Program-made: the position numbers and the translations under genes
Part shown: positions 8,644 through 16,896 of the stretch, piece after piece
Position numbering within the stretch: the first letter of the stretch is position 1
Layout: every line of letters starts with the position of its first letter
The notes under the pieces: model-generated
Told to the model about the DNA's origin: nothing
The model's database searches: none
Seen by the model: the letters and a program-made list of their open reading frames with translations, nothing else
DNA from: Alistipes sp.
Lineage (GTDB): Bacteria; Bacteroidota; Bacteroidia; Bacteroidales; Rikenellaceae
DNA length: 33,500 nucleotides
Assembly (NCBI GenBank): GCA_017421945.1
Contig: JAFOHD010000001.1
Span: forward strand, 1-33,500
Reading direction: 5' to 3'

Positions 8644-8651
8644 CAAATATC
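8644..8651 (-). promoter_or_regulatory. Possible -7 box of the acyl-CoA ligase gene
   Basis: GATATTTG on the minus strand (8651-8644) differs from TAnnTTTG at one position. An alternative, TAAATTTT at 8679-8672, also has one mismatch and lies 38 bases from the direct repeat. Weak promoter boxes would suit activator control. Confidence 0.3.
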
Positions 8652-8715
8652 TGATAATTCAAGCAAACGGAAAAATTTAAGTGATACACCGCCATGTGGT
8701 GGGATAAAATACCTA

Positions 8716-8763
8716 TAGGGGTTAAAAACCGCAAATAAGGGGTGAAAAATTAATTTCACCCCT
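8716..8763 (-). promoter_or_regulatory. Imperfect direct repeat upstream of the acyl-CoA ligase gene, candidate LytTR site
   Basis: On the plus strand GGGGTTAAAAA starts at 8718 and GGGGTGAAAAA at 8739, a 21-bp period with 10 of 11 identical bases. The first copy continues into ACCGC, as the copies upstream of the RND pump do when read on the opposite strand (GGGGTGAACCGCC). Orientation relative to the downstream gene is the same at both loci. The second copy overlaps the hairpin at 8738-8763, so part of the similarity could come from the terminator. Confidence 0.4.
8738..8763 (-). terminator. Hairpin after the LytTR regulator gene
   Basis: A perfect 10-bp stem, AGGGGTGAAA (8738-8747) with TTTCACCCCT (8754-8763), has a 6-base AATTAA loop, 33 bases past the LytTR stop codon. 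The T-run that follows on the minus strand is weak and interrupted, so termination may be partial and the palindrome may instead, or also, bind protein. Confidence 0.6.
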
Positions 8764-8795
8764 ATAAGAAAATTTATCCCCAAAGATAATCTACG

Positions 8796-9668
8796 CTAAT
8801 TTGCACCACCAACCAGCCATTTATTAATGTTGTCAAGATAGGTTTTTGAGATAGGCACATCGGGTACTCCATCCATACCGAACTCTACAAATATACCCTC
8901 CTTTTCACGACGCATGACCTTAATCAAATCGAGGTTGATAATGTAGGAACGATGGCATCGCTGAATGTGAGTTGCCTCCAACTCTTTGGCTACGCGAGTC
9001 AATGTATTACGCACCAAAACCTTTTTGGGTGTTCCATTATTAATGTACCAAACGCAGACATAATTATCGGCAGATTCCAACAGCAACAGATGCTCTCGAC
9101 GTACAGACAAGCGAAGTTCACCCTTCTCGTCCAATATCTGTATGTATGCAGCCTGCAAGGCATTCTCATCCTCGGCAAGGCGTTCCTTAATATTACGCAA
9201 CTGCGCTACACGCTCCTGCCATATAAAATAAATGTAACACATTACATACGGAATGAGCAATATTAAGAATGTTTTGATTAATGAGTTATAAAACAGTGTT
9301 CCAACACTCTTATCTGTATCGGTAAACAGTGCCACAATGGTGAATATCAGTGCCATAATAAGCACCTCGCACGCCACCCATAAAATATAAGTTACATAGG
9401 ATATTTCACGAGTGCGTGTATATACAGCCATAATCCAACGACTAATGGCAACAACAGCCATACCCACCAAAATAAAGCCAATGGTTATGAACTGCACCAG
9501 CACCTCGCGCGGAATGTTCAGAAAATTCAAAAGACCAGCATCCTCATCGATGTACTCGAAGTTAAATGGACGGTAAATGGTAATAAACAGCAGCGCAAAG
9601 ATCGGAACAAAGATGATCATTGCCAGCTGATTAGACCTTTTATATATGAATGAAGGTATTGGAGTCAT
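8796..9668 (-). CDS. Membrane-anchored LytTR-type transcriptional regulator
   Basis: A 290-residue protein with four predicted membrane segments (about 15-33, 57-80, 92-115, 130-150), a short charged, probably coiled-coil linker (about 151-180, ERVAQLRNIKERLAEDENAL), and a C-terminal LytTR DNA-binding domain (about 182-286; LLLLESADNYVCVWY, VRNTLTRVAKEL, RCHRSYIINLDLI). There is no receiver domain, so it is a one-component membrane regulator; the signal is unknown. LytTR domains typically bind two direct repeats about two helical turns apart. It starts 5 bases after the acyl-ACP thioesterase stop, so the two are almost certainly one operon. Two candidate sites with 21-bp direct repeats flank this region (8716-8763, 11314-11353). 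Confidence 0.9.
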   Translation of the reverse strand: MTPIPSFIYKRSNQLAMIIFVPIFALLFITIYRPFNFEYIDEDAGLLNFLNIPREVLVQFITIGFILVGMAVVAISRWIMAVYTRTREISYVTYILWVACEVLIMALIFTIVALFTDTDKSVGTLFYNSLIKTFLILLIPYVMCYIYFIWQERVAQLRNIKERLAEDENALQAAYIQILDEKGELRLSVRREHLLLLESADNYVCVWYINNGTPKKVLVRNTLTRVAKELEATHIQRCHRSYIINLDLIKVMRREKEGIFVEFGMDGVPDVPISKTYLDNINKWLVGGAN

Positions 9669-9673
9669 TGCAA

Positions 9674-10411
9674 CTATTTTTCTATGTTATTAAACTCAAA
9701 TGAGAAACGGCACAACGCCCCGGCATCCCCCTTGCTAAATTCGTAAACACGCTTATTATCAACTAACTCACCACGCAGTTGCAAATTATCGCCATAAAGT
9801 GATTCCTTCATGAAATTCATATCCATACGCAATGTTTGCAACTTCTCCAACTCATCAATAGGCATGGTGTCCAAAATGATGTCGATATATCGCATTGTGT
9901 TCATGTGACGATTGAAATCTATATCACTATATACCACTTTATGCTCGGCAATAGGCTCTCCCGACACGGCTCCCAAACGACGAGGACGTTCACATGGTGA
10001 TGGAGAATCTACAATAGTTCCATCATGCACCTGAGCCAACGTGTTCATATCTACGGGCATACGGGTGTCAAAATCAAGCATGCACCACTGCGAAACTGCA
10101 CGTGCAAAGATTTGTCCATTATCGTCAGTAAGCGTGAAATTACGTGTTGATGAAAGGCGGTTGTAATCGCTAATCCATGTGTGGATGGTAAATTCATCAT
10201 ACTCCTTAGGAATATAATCGAGTTCAACACACATACGCGACAGCACCCAGCCAAAATTCTTACCCGCCAGAGTATCAATACCAAAACCTCGATTGTGCGC
10301 ATCCAAACCAGCAACATACAAGATTATATCACACATTGATGAGATTGATACACGTGATGTAAAATCAACATGCTGTGGCTCTATCTTACTCCTAAAAACA
10401 CTCTTCTCCAT
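9674..10411 (-). CDS. Acyl-ACP thioesterase
   Basis: Hydrolyses acyl-ACP to free fatty acid and ACP. The 245-residue protein fits the acyl-ACP thioesterase family (tandem hotdog folds, related to plant FatA/FatB). The first domain contains GFGIDTLAGKNFGWVLSRM and the substrate-side segment YIPKEYDEFTIHTWISDYNRLSSTRNFTL. The second has DIDFNRHMNTMRYID at residues 163-177, with the conserved Asp163, Asn167 and His169 of the active-site region. It heads a two-gene operon with the LytTR regulator. With the nearby acyl-CoA ligase it could form a release and re-activation cycle, which is inference. Confidence 0.92.
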   Translation of the reverse strand: MEKSVFRSKIEPQHVDFTSRVSISSMCDIILYVAGLDAHNRGFGIDTLAGKNFGWVLSRMCVELDYIPKEYDEFTIHTWISDYNRLSSTRNFTLTDDNGQIFARAVSQWCMLDFDTRMPVDMNTLAQVHDGTIVDSPSPCERPRRLGAVSGEPIAEHKVVYSDIDFNRHMNTMRYIDIILDTMPIDELEKLQTLRMDMNFMKESLYGDNLQLRGELVDNKRVYEFSKGDAGALCRFSFEFNNIEK

Positions 10412-10435
10412 CGAATCATATTAAATTTACACTTG

Positions 10436-10465
10436 CAAAGATACAAAAAATCTCGCTTAAACAAA
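10436..10465 (-). promoter_or_regulatory. Promoter of the thioesterase-LytTR operon
   Basis: On the minus strand, TTTG (10465-10462) and TATCTTTG (10443-10436) are 18 bases apart, close to the Bacteroidetes layout. The leader would be about 20 bases. I see no GGGGTGAA-type repeat next to it. Confidence 0.65.
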
Positions 10466-10498
10466 ATTGAATTTCGAATATTCAGCCTGCGACGTTTG

Positions 10499-11167
10499 CT
10501 ACCCGACAAACAACTTCATGACTTTGTATATTGCCACAAAGTGGAATATATCTCCCAATACCACAAATAGATGAAACACCGAATGCATATATTTTACCTT
10601 TTTGAAACCATACAACACCGCGCCCACAATATAGCTTACGCCCTCGGCAACAACCCACAAAACAATGGCTGTACCGACACTTGCATGGAAAGGTTTGAAG
10701 GCTATAAGAATGGATAGACCCATAAGTACATAACATGCTGTTTCAAGATAACTATGCTGCTTCATCTTCCTGAACCTGAGCGATGTACCCACAATGGCGC
10801 ACAACCACACAAACGCAAAAATCACCCATGCCCACACTGTAAATCCTGCACGAAGCATGGCAATCAGCGTTATGGGTGAATAACTGCCGGCAATGTGCCA
10901 ATAAATGGCCACATGATCCAACTTTCTAAGGTTATATTTCCACCTCTCACATCTGCTCGAACATGAATGATAGAGCGTGGAGGTTACATAAGAGCTGACC
11001 ACGCCAAACAGATAGAGCCACAAGCTCAATATTGCCAATGCAGCCCCATCCTGATACCCCCACCACAGAAAATAGATGCAGGCACACAAGCTCATAACAA
11101 CTCCCACTCCATGCGATATGGAGTTGAAGAGTTCCTCTCCGATAGTATATTTTTTCAATGAAATCAT
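10499..11167 (-). CDS. trhA: TrhA / hemolysin III family membrane protein
   Basis: A 222-residue, seven-helix integral membrane protein of the PAQR/hemolysin III family. Conserved metal-site and family residues are visible: EELFNSISHGVG near the N-terminus, STLYHS, LDHVAIYWHIAGSYSP, and the C-terminal MHSVFHLFVVLGDIFHFVAIY with the paired histidines. Bacterial members were first called hemolysins; TrhA has been linked to membrane lipid homeostasis, and related receptors act in lipid metabolism. The precise reaction is unknown. It lies upstream of the thioesterase-LytTR pair with an 87-base gap that carries a separate promoter, and is divergent from the RND pump operon. Confidence 0.92.
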   Translation of the reverse strand: MISLKKYTIGEELFNSISHGVGVVMSLCACIYFLWWGYQDGAALAILSLWLYLFGVVSSYVTSTLYHSCSSRCERWKYNLRKLDHVAIYWHIAGSYSPITLIAMLRAGFTVWAWVIFAFVWLCAIVGTSLRFRKMKQHSYLETACYVLMGLSILIAFKPFHASVGTAIVLWVVAEGVSYIVGAVLYGFKKVKYMHSVFHLFVVLGDIFHFVAIYKVMKLFVG

Positions 11168-11313
11168 GCCACAAAAATAGAATAAAGATTTTAATAATAT
11201 TCAATATCGTAAAAAAAATGTTCAATATGACATAATAATATGGCATTAATTTCAAAACAATTAAGTAAAAAAGATTCTTCACGACCCATTTTACATCCTT
11301 ATACAAAATCACA

Positions 11314-11353
11314 TGGCGGTTCACCCCTCGAATTTGGCGGTTCACCCCGAATT
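11314..11353 (+). promoter_or_regulatory. Perfect direct repeat upstream of the RND pump, candidate LytTR operator
   Basis: TGGCGGTTCACCCC occurs at 11314-11327 and 11335-11348, identical over 14 bases with a 7-base spacer, and each copy is followed by a similar CGAATT or GAATT. The period is 21 bp, two helical turns. It ends 41 bases before the -7 box of the efflux operon, which lacks a good -33 element, as expected for an activator-dependent promoter. It also lies about 150 bases upstream of the divergent trhA. The binding protein is inferred. Confidence 0.6.
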
Positions 11354-11389
11354 TTAAGGTCAATTTTTCGCTATTTATAATATAATTTG

Positions 11390-11397
11390 TAATTTTG
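11390..11397 (+). promoter_or_regulatory. Promoter -7 box of the RND efflux operon
   Basis: TAATTTTG fits TAnnTTTG. The -33 position holds a T-run without TTTG. The leader to ATG 11430 would be about 27 bases. Confidence 0.55.
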
Positions 11398-11429
11398 GCT
11401 GTTTTTAGGAAATAAAAAAAATCAATGAT

Positions 11430-12506
11430 ATGAAAAGGAAATGGGTTATTACAACGATTGTAATTGTACTGTTTTGCTTGCTCTATGCAGGCTACAAGTA
11501 TTACCAGCACAACAAGTCTGCTGTAGTTGAGAATGTTCATACGGCACCTACAACGGGTAAGCAGAATACTCTGAACGTAAATGGTCTGGTGATTCAGCAC
11601 CAATCTCTCACCGAGGATATAGCCATGGTAGGTAATCTTCTTCCTGATGAGGAGGTGGATTTGACATTTGAAACTTCTGGTAAAATCGTTGAGATTAACT
11701 TCAAGGAAGGCACCCATGTAAAGAAGGGGGAGTTGCTGGCAAAGGTTAATGACAAACCTCTTCAGGCACAGCTGAAACGCTACGAGGCACAGCTAAAACT
11801 TGCACAAGACAGAGTATATCGTCAAAGTACGCTTTTGGAGAAAGACGCTGTAAGCCAGGAGGCTTTTGAGCAGGCCCGCACCGAGCTTGCCATGTTGAAC
11901 GCCGACATTGACATCGTAAAACAGAATATTGCCCTGACCGAGTTGCGTGCTCCTTTTGACGGAGTGATAGGTTTGCGAAACGTCAGCGAGGGAGCCTACG
12001 CCTCACCAAGTGTGGTTGTAGCAAAACTCTCAAAAATATCGCCACTGAAGATTGACATGTATATTCCAGAGCGTTATGCCGATGAAATCAGCGTAGGTAC
12101 CCCACTTACATTCACCGTGGAAGGTCGCAACCACACATACAACGCTTCGGTCTATGCCAAGGAGTCGGAGGTGGATATGCAGACGCGCACACTCGCAATA
12201 CGTGCCACATACCCCAACTCTAACGGTCAGCTGATGCCAGGTCGTTTCATCTCGGCACGAATCCGTATGAGCGACATTCCTAATGCCATTGCCATCCCTA
12301 CCGAGGCTATCGTTCCAGAGATGGGTGTTGATAAGGTTTACCTCTACCGCTCGGGCAAGGCTCACGCCACAACCGTGAAGACAGGTTTGCGCACCGACGC
12401 GCTCATACACATCATCGAGGGCATAGAATTGGGTGACACTATTATTACATCGGGAACTCTTCAGCTCCGTGAGGGTCTGCCCGTAAAGTTGGATGTCATT
12501 AAATAA
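11430..12506 (+). CDS. RND efflux periplasmic adaptor subunit (membrane fusion protein)
   Basis: Links an inner-membrane RND pump to an outer-membrane channel across the periplasm. The 358-residue protein begins with a single membrane anchor (MKRKWVITTIVIVLFCLLYAGYKYY). The lipoyl-like half motifs are seen as GKIVEINFKEGTHVKKGELLAKVND and LRAPFDGVIGLRNVSEGAYASPS, separated by a helical hairpin (QAQLKRYEAQLKLAQDRVYRQ... to ...DIVKQNIALTE). The beta-barrel and membrane-proximal domains follow (VYAKESEVDMQTRTLAIRATYPN, GRFISARIRM). It lacks a lipobox, so it is anchored by the N-terminal helix. It is the first gene of the efflux operon; the substrate cannot be told from sequence. Confidence 0.94.
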   Translation: MKRKWVITTIVIVLFCLLYAGYKYYQHNKSAVVENVHTAPTTGKQNTLNVNGLVIQHQSLTEDIAMVGNLLPDEEVDLTFETSGKIVEINFKEGTHVKKGELLAKVNDKPLQAQLKRYEAQLKLAQDRVYRQSTLLEKDAVSQEAFEQARTELAMLNADIDIVKQNIALTELRAPFDGVIGLRNVSEGAYASPSVVVAKLSKISPLKIDMYIPERYADEISVGTPLTFTVEGRNHTYNASVYAKESEVDMQTRTLAIRATYPNSNGQLMPGRFISARIRMSDIPNAIAIPTEAIVPEMGVDKVYLYRSGKAHATTVKTGLRTDALIHIIEGIELGDTIITSGTLQLREGLPVKLDVIK

Positions 12507-12521
12507 TAATTGTTTTGTGAT

Positions 12522-15500
12522 ATGAATATTTCCGAATTAAGCATACGTCGCCCCGTACTCGCTACCGTACTCACCCTTATCATCGTCATCTTTGGCGTGA
12601 TTGGCTACGGTTCGCTGGGCGTAAGAGAGTATCCGAGTGTGGATAACCCAATCATTTCGGTAAACTGCTCATATCCCGGAGCTAATGCCGATGTTATTGA
12701 GAATCAGATTACAGAGCCTTTGGAGCAGAATATCAACGGTATCCCCGGCATCCGTTCACTCTCGAGTGTCAGCTCACAGGGTAGCAGCCGTATCACCGTA
12801 GAGTTTGAGTTGTCGGTAGATTTGGAAACCGCAGCAAACGATGTACGCGACAAAGTTTCCCGAGCTCAACGTTTCCTGCCACGTGACTGCGACCCCCCAA
12901 CCGTATCAAAGGCCGATGCCGATGCCATGCCTATCCTTATGCTGGCGGTGCAGAGCGACAAGCGCTCGCTGCTGGAGATTAGCGAGATTGCCGACCTTAC
13001 CATCAAAGAGCAGTTGCAGACCATCAGTGATGTGAGTGCCGTACAGATATGGGGAGAGAAGCGTTACTCGATGCGTATATGGTTAGACCCAGCCAAAATG
13101 GCGGGTTACGGTATCACTCCCGTTGATGTCAAGACAGCTCTGGACAGAGAAAATGTGGAGCTGCCCTCGGGTAGTATCGAGGGTAACACGACCGAGCTTA
13201 CCATCCGCACGATGGGACTTATGCATACGGCAAAAGAGTTCAACGACTTGGTGGTGCGTGAGAGTGATGACCGCATAATACGTCTCAGCGACATCGGTCG
13301 TGCCGAGCTTGGTCCACAGGACACGCGTAGCTACATGAAGATGAATGGTGTGCCGATGGTCGGCGTGGTTGTCGTGCCACAGCCCGGAGCTAACCATATT
13401 GAGATTGCCGACGCCGTGTATGAGCGAGTGAAGAACATGCAGAAGGATTTGCCCGATGATATTGTCCTAAGCTACGGATTTGACAACACCCGCTTTATCC
13501 GTGCTTCAATCAACGAGGTGAAGCAGACCGTGTATGAGGCATTTATACTGGTGGTTATCATCATCTTCCTATTCTTGAGAAATTTCCGCGTAACGCTTAT
13601 ACCCTGTATCGTGATTCCCGTATCGCTCATCGGTACATTCTTCTTGATGTACCTGGCGGGATTCTCAATCAACGTACTCTCGATGCTGGCGGTGGTGCTG
13701 TCGGTAGGTTTGGTGGTCGATGATGCCATTGTGATGACCGAGAACATCTACATCAGAATCGAGCGAGGCATGCGCCCCTTTGAGGCGGGAATAGAGGGTG
13801 CAAAGGAGATTTTCTTTGCCGTAATATCCACCTCTATCACATTGCTGGCGGTGTTCTTCCCCATCGTCTTTATGGAGGGTATGACAGGTAAGCTGTTCAT
13901 TGAGTTCAGCCTGGTGATTTCGGGTGCGGTGATTATTTCAACATTCGCTGCGCTGACGGTAACTCCCATGTTGGCGTCAAAGATTCTGAAAAAGACCGAG
14001 AAGCAGAGCTGGTTTTACGAGAAGACCGAGCCATTCTTCGTGTGGCTGAACAATTTTTACAGTTCTACGCTTGCCTCGTTCCTCCAGCGACGCTGGATAG
14101 CAATACCTATCACGGTGGCTATGTTTGCAGTCATCGGTTGGTTGTGGAGCACCATACCTGCCGAGTTGGCTCCACTTGAGGACCGCTCGCAAATTACAAT
14201 CAACACAATGGGCTCGGAGGGTGCAACGTATGAGTATATGCGCGACTATACCGAGAGTATCAACCTGAAGATTGACTCGCTCGTACCAGAGTCGAAATAT
14301 GTAACGGCACGTGTAAGCAGCGGACGTGGTAACATCCAGGTGGCACTAAACGACATTTCCACCCGTGAACGCTCACAGATGGAGATTGCCGAGGAGCTTT
14401 CGGCTGTGGTGAAGAAGCACACCAAAGCACGTGCGTTCGTTCAGCAGCAGAGCACATTCGGCAGCCGCCGTGGTGGTATGCCCGTGCAGTATGTGTTGCA
14501 GGCCATGACAATTGACAGATTGGAGGAGGTGTTGCCTAAGTTCATGGAGAAGGTGTACGAGAGCGACGTGTTGCAGATGGCCGACGTAAACCTCAAGTTC
14601 TCAAAGCCCGAGGCACGCATCACCATCAACCGCGACAAGGCCAACCTGCTTGGAGTATCAACCCGCGACATCGCCCAAACACTGCAATATGGCTTGAGTG
14701 GCCAGCGCATGGGTTACTTCTATATGAATGGTAAGCAGTATGAGATTCTGGCAGAGATTAACCGTCAGCAGCGCAATAAGCCTGCCGACCTGAAGTCGAT
14801 ATACCTTCGCAGTTCAAGTGGCGAGATGATACAGATGGACAACATGGTTACCGTGCAGGAGAATGTGGCTCCCCCACAGCTCTACCACTACAACCGTTTC
14901 CTCTCGGCAACCATCTCGGCCGGATTGGCAAAGGGTAAGACCATAGGCGAGGGTTTGGCCGAGATGGACAGAATTGCTGCCGAGGTGCTGCCCGACGACT
15001 TCAGAACAGCTCTCACAGGCGATTCCAAGGAGTTTAGGGAGAGTTCCTCAAGCCTTCTATTCGCATTCCTGCTCGCCATTGTGCTTATTTACCTTATCCT
15101 GGCAGCGCAGTTTGAGAGCTTCAAGGACCCATTTGTCATCATGCTCACCGTGCCTTTGGCCATTGCGGGTGCGCTCATATTCATGGCCTCAACAGGACAG
15201 ACGATGAACATCTACAGCCAGATTGGTATCATCATGCTGATTGGACTGGTGGCAAAGAATGGTATCCTGATTGTTGAGTTTGCCAACCAGAAGCAGGAGG
15301 CTGGCGAGAGCCTGATGAATGCGATAGAATCGGCCTCGCTGCAACGTATGCGCCCCATTCTGATGACAAGTGCTTCGACAATCCTCGGTCTGTTGCCTTT
15401 GACGATGGCTACCGGCGAGGGTGCCAATGGTCGTATCGCAATGGGTGTGGCCGTTGTGGGTGGCATGGTTGTTTCCACCATCCTAACACTTTACATCGTG

Positions 15501-15560
15501 CCTGCGATATATTCTTACGTATCGACCGACAGAAGCAAGCAGATTAAGAAAGTAAAATAG
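12522..15560 (+). CDS. RND multidrug efflux permease (HAE1/AcrB type)
   Basis: Proton-driven trimeric inner-membrane transporter. I start at ATG 12522 (MNISELSIRRPVLATV, the usual family beginning) and not at the TTG at 12510; this gives 1012 residues, a normal length. Proton-relay residues are present: the Asp pair at about 400-401 in GLVVDDAIVMTENI and the Lys in LIGLVAKNGILIVEFANQ in the C-terminal half. The porter domain has PLEQNINGIPGIRSLSSVSSQGSS. There are two sets of membrane helices, as expected. It follows the adaptor by 15 bases and precedes the TolC-like gene by 9. Substrates are unknown; lipids or fatty acids are possible from context only. Confidence 0.96.
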   Translation: MNISELSIRRPVLATVLTLIIVIFGVIGYGSLGVREYPSVDNPIISVNCSYPGANADVIENQITEPLEQNINGIPGIRSLSSVSSQGSSRITVEFELSVDLETAANDVRDKVSRAQRFLPRDCDPPTVSKADADAMPILMLAVQSDKRSLLEISEIADLTIKEQLQTISDVSAVQIWGEKRYSMRIWLDPAKMAGYGITPVDVKTALDRENVELPSGSIEGNTTELTIRTMGLMHTAKEFNDLVVRESDDRIIRLSDIGRAELGPQDTRSYMKMNGVPMVGVVVVPQPGANHIEIADAVYERVKNMQKDLPDDIVLSYGFDNTRFIRASINEVKQTVYEAFILVVIIIFLFLRNFRVTLIPCIVIPVSLIGTFFLMYLAGFSINVLSMLAVVLSVGLVVDDAIVMTENIYIRIERGMRPFEAGIEGAKEIFFAVISTSITLLAVFFPIVFMEGMTGKLFIEFSLVISGAVIISTFAALTVTPMLASKILKKTEKQSWFYEKTEPFFVWLNNFYSSTLASFLQRRWIAIPITVAMFAVIGWLWSTIPAELAPLEDRSQITINTMGSEGATYEYMRDYTESINLKIDSLVPESKYVTARVSSGRGNIQVALNDISTRERSQMEIAEELSAVVKKHTKARAFVQQQSTFGSRRGGMPVQYVLQAMTIDRLEEVLPKFMEKVYESDVLQMADVNLKFSKPEARITINRDKANLLGVSTRDIAQTLQYGLSGQRMGYFYMNGKQYEILAEINRQQRNKPADLKSIYLRSSSGEMIQMDNMVTVQENVAPPQLYHYNRFLSATISAGLAKGKTIGEGLAEMDRIAAEVLPDDFRTALTGDSKEFRESSSSLLFAFLLAIVLIYLILAAQFESFKDPFVIMLTVPLAIAGALIFMASTGQTMNIYSQIGIIMLIGLVAKNGILIVEFANQKQEAGESLMNAIESASLQRMRPILMTSASTILGLLPLTMATGEGANGRIAMGVAVVGGMVVSTILTLYIVPAIYSYVSTDRSKQIKKVK

Positions 15561-15569
15561 ATTGTTATT

Positions 15570-16883
15570 ATGAGATATATCGTTTCATTACTTCTACTTA
15601 TAGCCTGCGCCACCAACGCCATGGCTCAAAAGAGATTGTCGTTGCAAGAGTGCCTTGAGTTAGGTCTGCAACAGAACTACGACCTGCTGATTACACGCAA
15701 CAAACAACAGATAGCCGACAATAACGCCTCGCTCGGCAATGCCGGCATGCTCCCCACGGTGGACCTGTCGGCTGGTTACTCGGGCACAGCCGACCAGAGC
15801 CGCATCACCCCACGCGAGGGCGAGAGCTACACCAACAAGGCTGCCTACAACCAGACCATGGATGTGGGGGTGTCGTTGGGTTGGACCATATTCAACGGTT
15901 TGAAGCTGCAAACAAGCTACAAGCGACTGCAAGAGATGAAGACCTTGGGACTGTTGCAGACACGCCTCGAAGTGGAGGACTTTGTTGCCAACCTTACGGC
16001 CGAGTACTACAACCTCATTCAGCAGACACTGCGCCTGAAAAACTACCGTTATGCCGTGGCACTCTCGCGTGAGCGATTACGCATAACAGAGGCCCGCTAC
16101 CGCATTGGTGATTTCTCGCGCCTTGACTGGTTGCAGGCACGCGTGGATTTCAATGCCGACTCGTCGCAGTACATGACACAGCAGGAACTTGTTACAGCAT
16201 CGCGCATACGCATAAACGAACTTATGGCTAACCCAGACGTCACGGAAAGATGCTACGCCAGAGATTCGGTCATTGACGTAAACGCCTCGCTGGAGTGGGA
16301 TAAGTTGCAGCAGAACATGAAGGAGTCAAACTCCGAGTTGCTTATTGCCAACCGTAATACCGCCATATCGGAACTCGACCTGAAAGCTATAAAGTCACGC
16401 AATTTCCCATATCTCAACCTCTCAGCAGGCTATGGCTACAATCGTAACATCTACGGCTCGGGCGACACCAAAGTGAGGGGTACGATAGGCCCTAACGTCG
16501 GGCTGCGCATGGGCTTCACCATATTCGACGGCAACCGCCGCCGCGAGCAACGCAATGCACGCATAGAGGTTGAGAATGCCAAATATTCGCGCGAGCAACT
16601 TGAGCAGTCGCTCATGGCCGACCTTGCCAATTTCTGGCAGGCATACACCAACAACCTTGAGGTCATAAAGCTCGAGCAGCAGAACCTCATCGCCGCCAAG
16701 GAGAATTACGAGATTGCCATGGAACGCTATTTGCTCGGTGATTTGCCAGGAATTGAGATGCGCGAAGCGCAGAAGAGCCTGCTCGATGCCGAGGAGCGCA
16801 TCCTGACAGCCGAGTACAACACCAAGCTATGCGAGATATCGCTGATGCAGATTAGTGGCAACATTTTGGAATATTTGAAATAA
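15570..16883 (+). CDS. TolC-like outer membrane efflux channel
   Basis: A 437-residue outer-membrane factor of the TolC superfamily. The signal peptide MRYIVSLLLLIACATNAMA is followed by QKRLSLQECLELGLQQNYDLLI, the usual start of the mature protein. Two similar halves of long amphipathic helices are seen, with ARYRIGDFSRLDWLQARVDFN in the first and AMERYLLGDLPGIEMREAQKSLLDAE in the second, both typical of the family. It completes the three-part pump with the two genes upstream. The downstream gene rarA begins 13 bases after it, so the transcript may continue. Confidence 0.94.
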   Translation: MRYIVSLLLLIACATNAMAQKRLSLQECLELGLQQNYDLLITRNKQQIADNNASLGNAGMLPTVDLSAGYSGTADQSRITPREGESYTNKAAYNQTMDVGVSLGWTIFNGLKLQTSYKRLQEMKTLGLLQTRLEVEDFVANLTAEYYNLIQQTLRLKNYRYAVALSRERLRITEARYRIGDFSRLDWLQARVDFNADSSQYMTQQELVTASRIRINELMANPDVTERCYARDSVIDVNASLEWDKLQQNMKESNSELLIANRNTAISELDLKAIKSRNFPYLNLSAGYGYNRNIYGSGDTKVRGTIGPNVGLRMGFTIFDGNRRREQRNARIEVENAKYSREQLEQSLMADLANFWQAYTNNLEVIKLEQQNLIAAKENYEIAMERYLLGDLPGIEMREAQKSLLDAEERILTAEYNTKLCEISLMQISGNILEYLK

Positions 16884-16896
16884 ACCGCCCATCGAG

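Noticed and set aside
11172-11179. TATTTTTG box as the trhA promoter
   Set aside because: It lies 5 bases before the trhA ATG, which would require a leaderless transcript; a chance match in an A/T-rich spacer is as likely.
10947-11717. 256-residue minus-strand open frame across the trhA-RND spacer
   Set aside because: It overlaps trhA and the RND adaptor gene and crosses the promoter and repeat region; its composition (long Ile/Tyr/Asn runs) is that of translated A/T-rich spacer, with no recognisable domain.
12510-12521. TTG start for the RND permease
   Set aside because: The ATG at 12522 gives the usual MNISELSIRRP beginning of the family.
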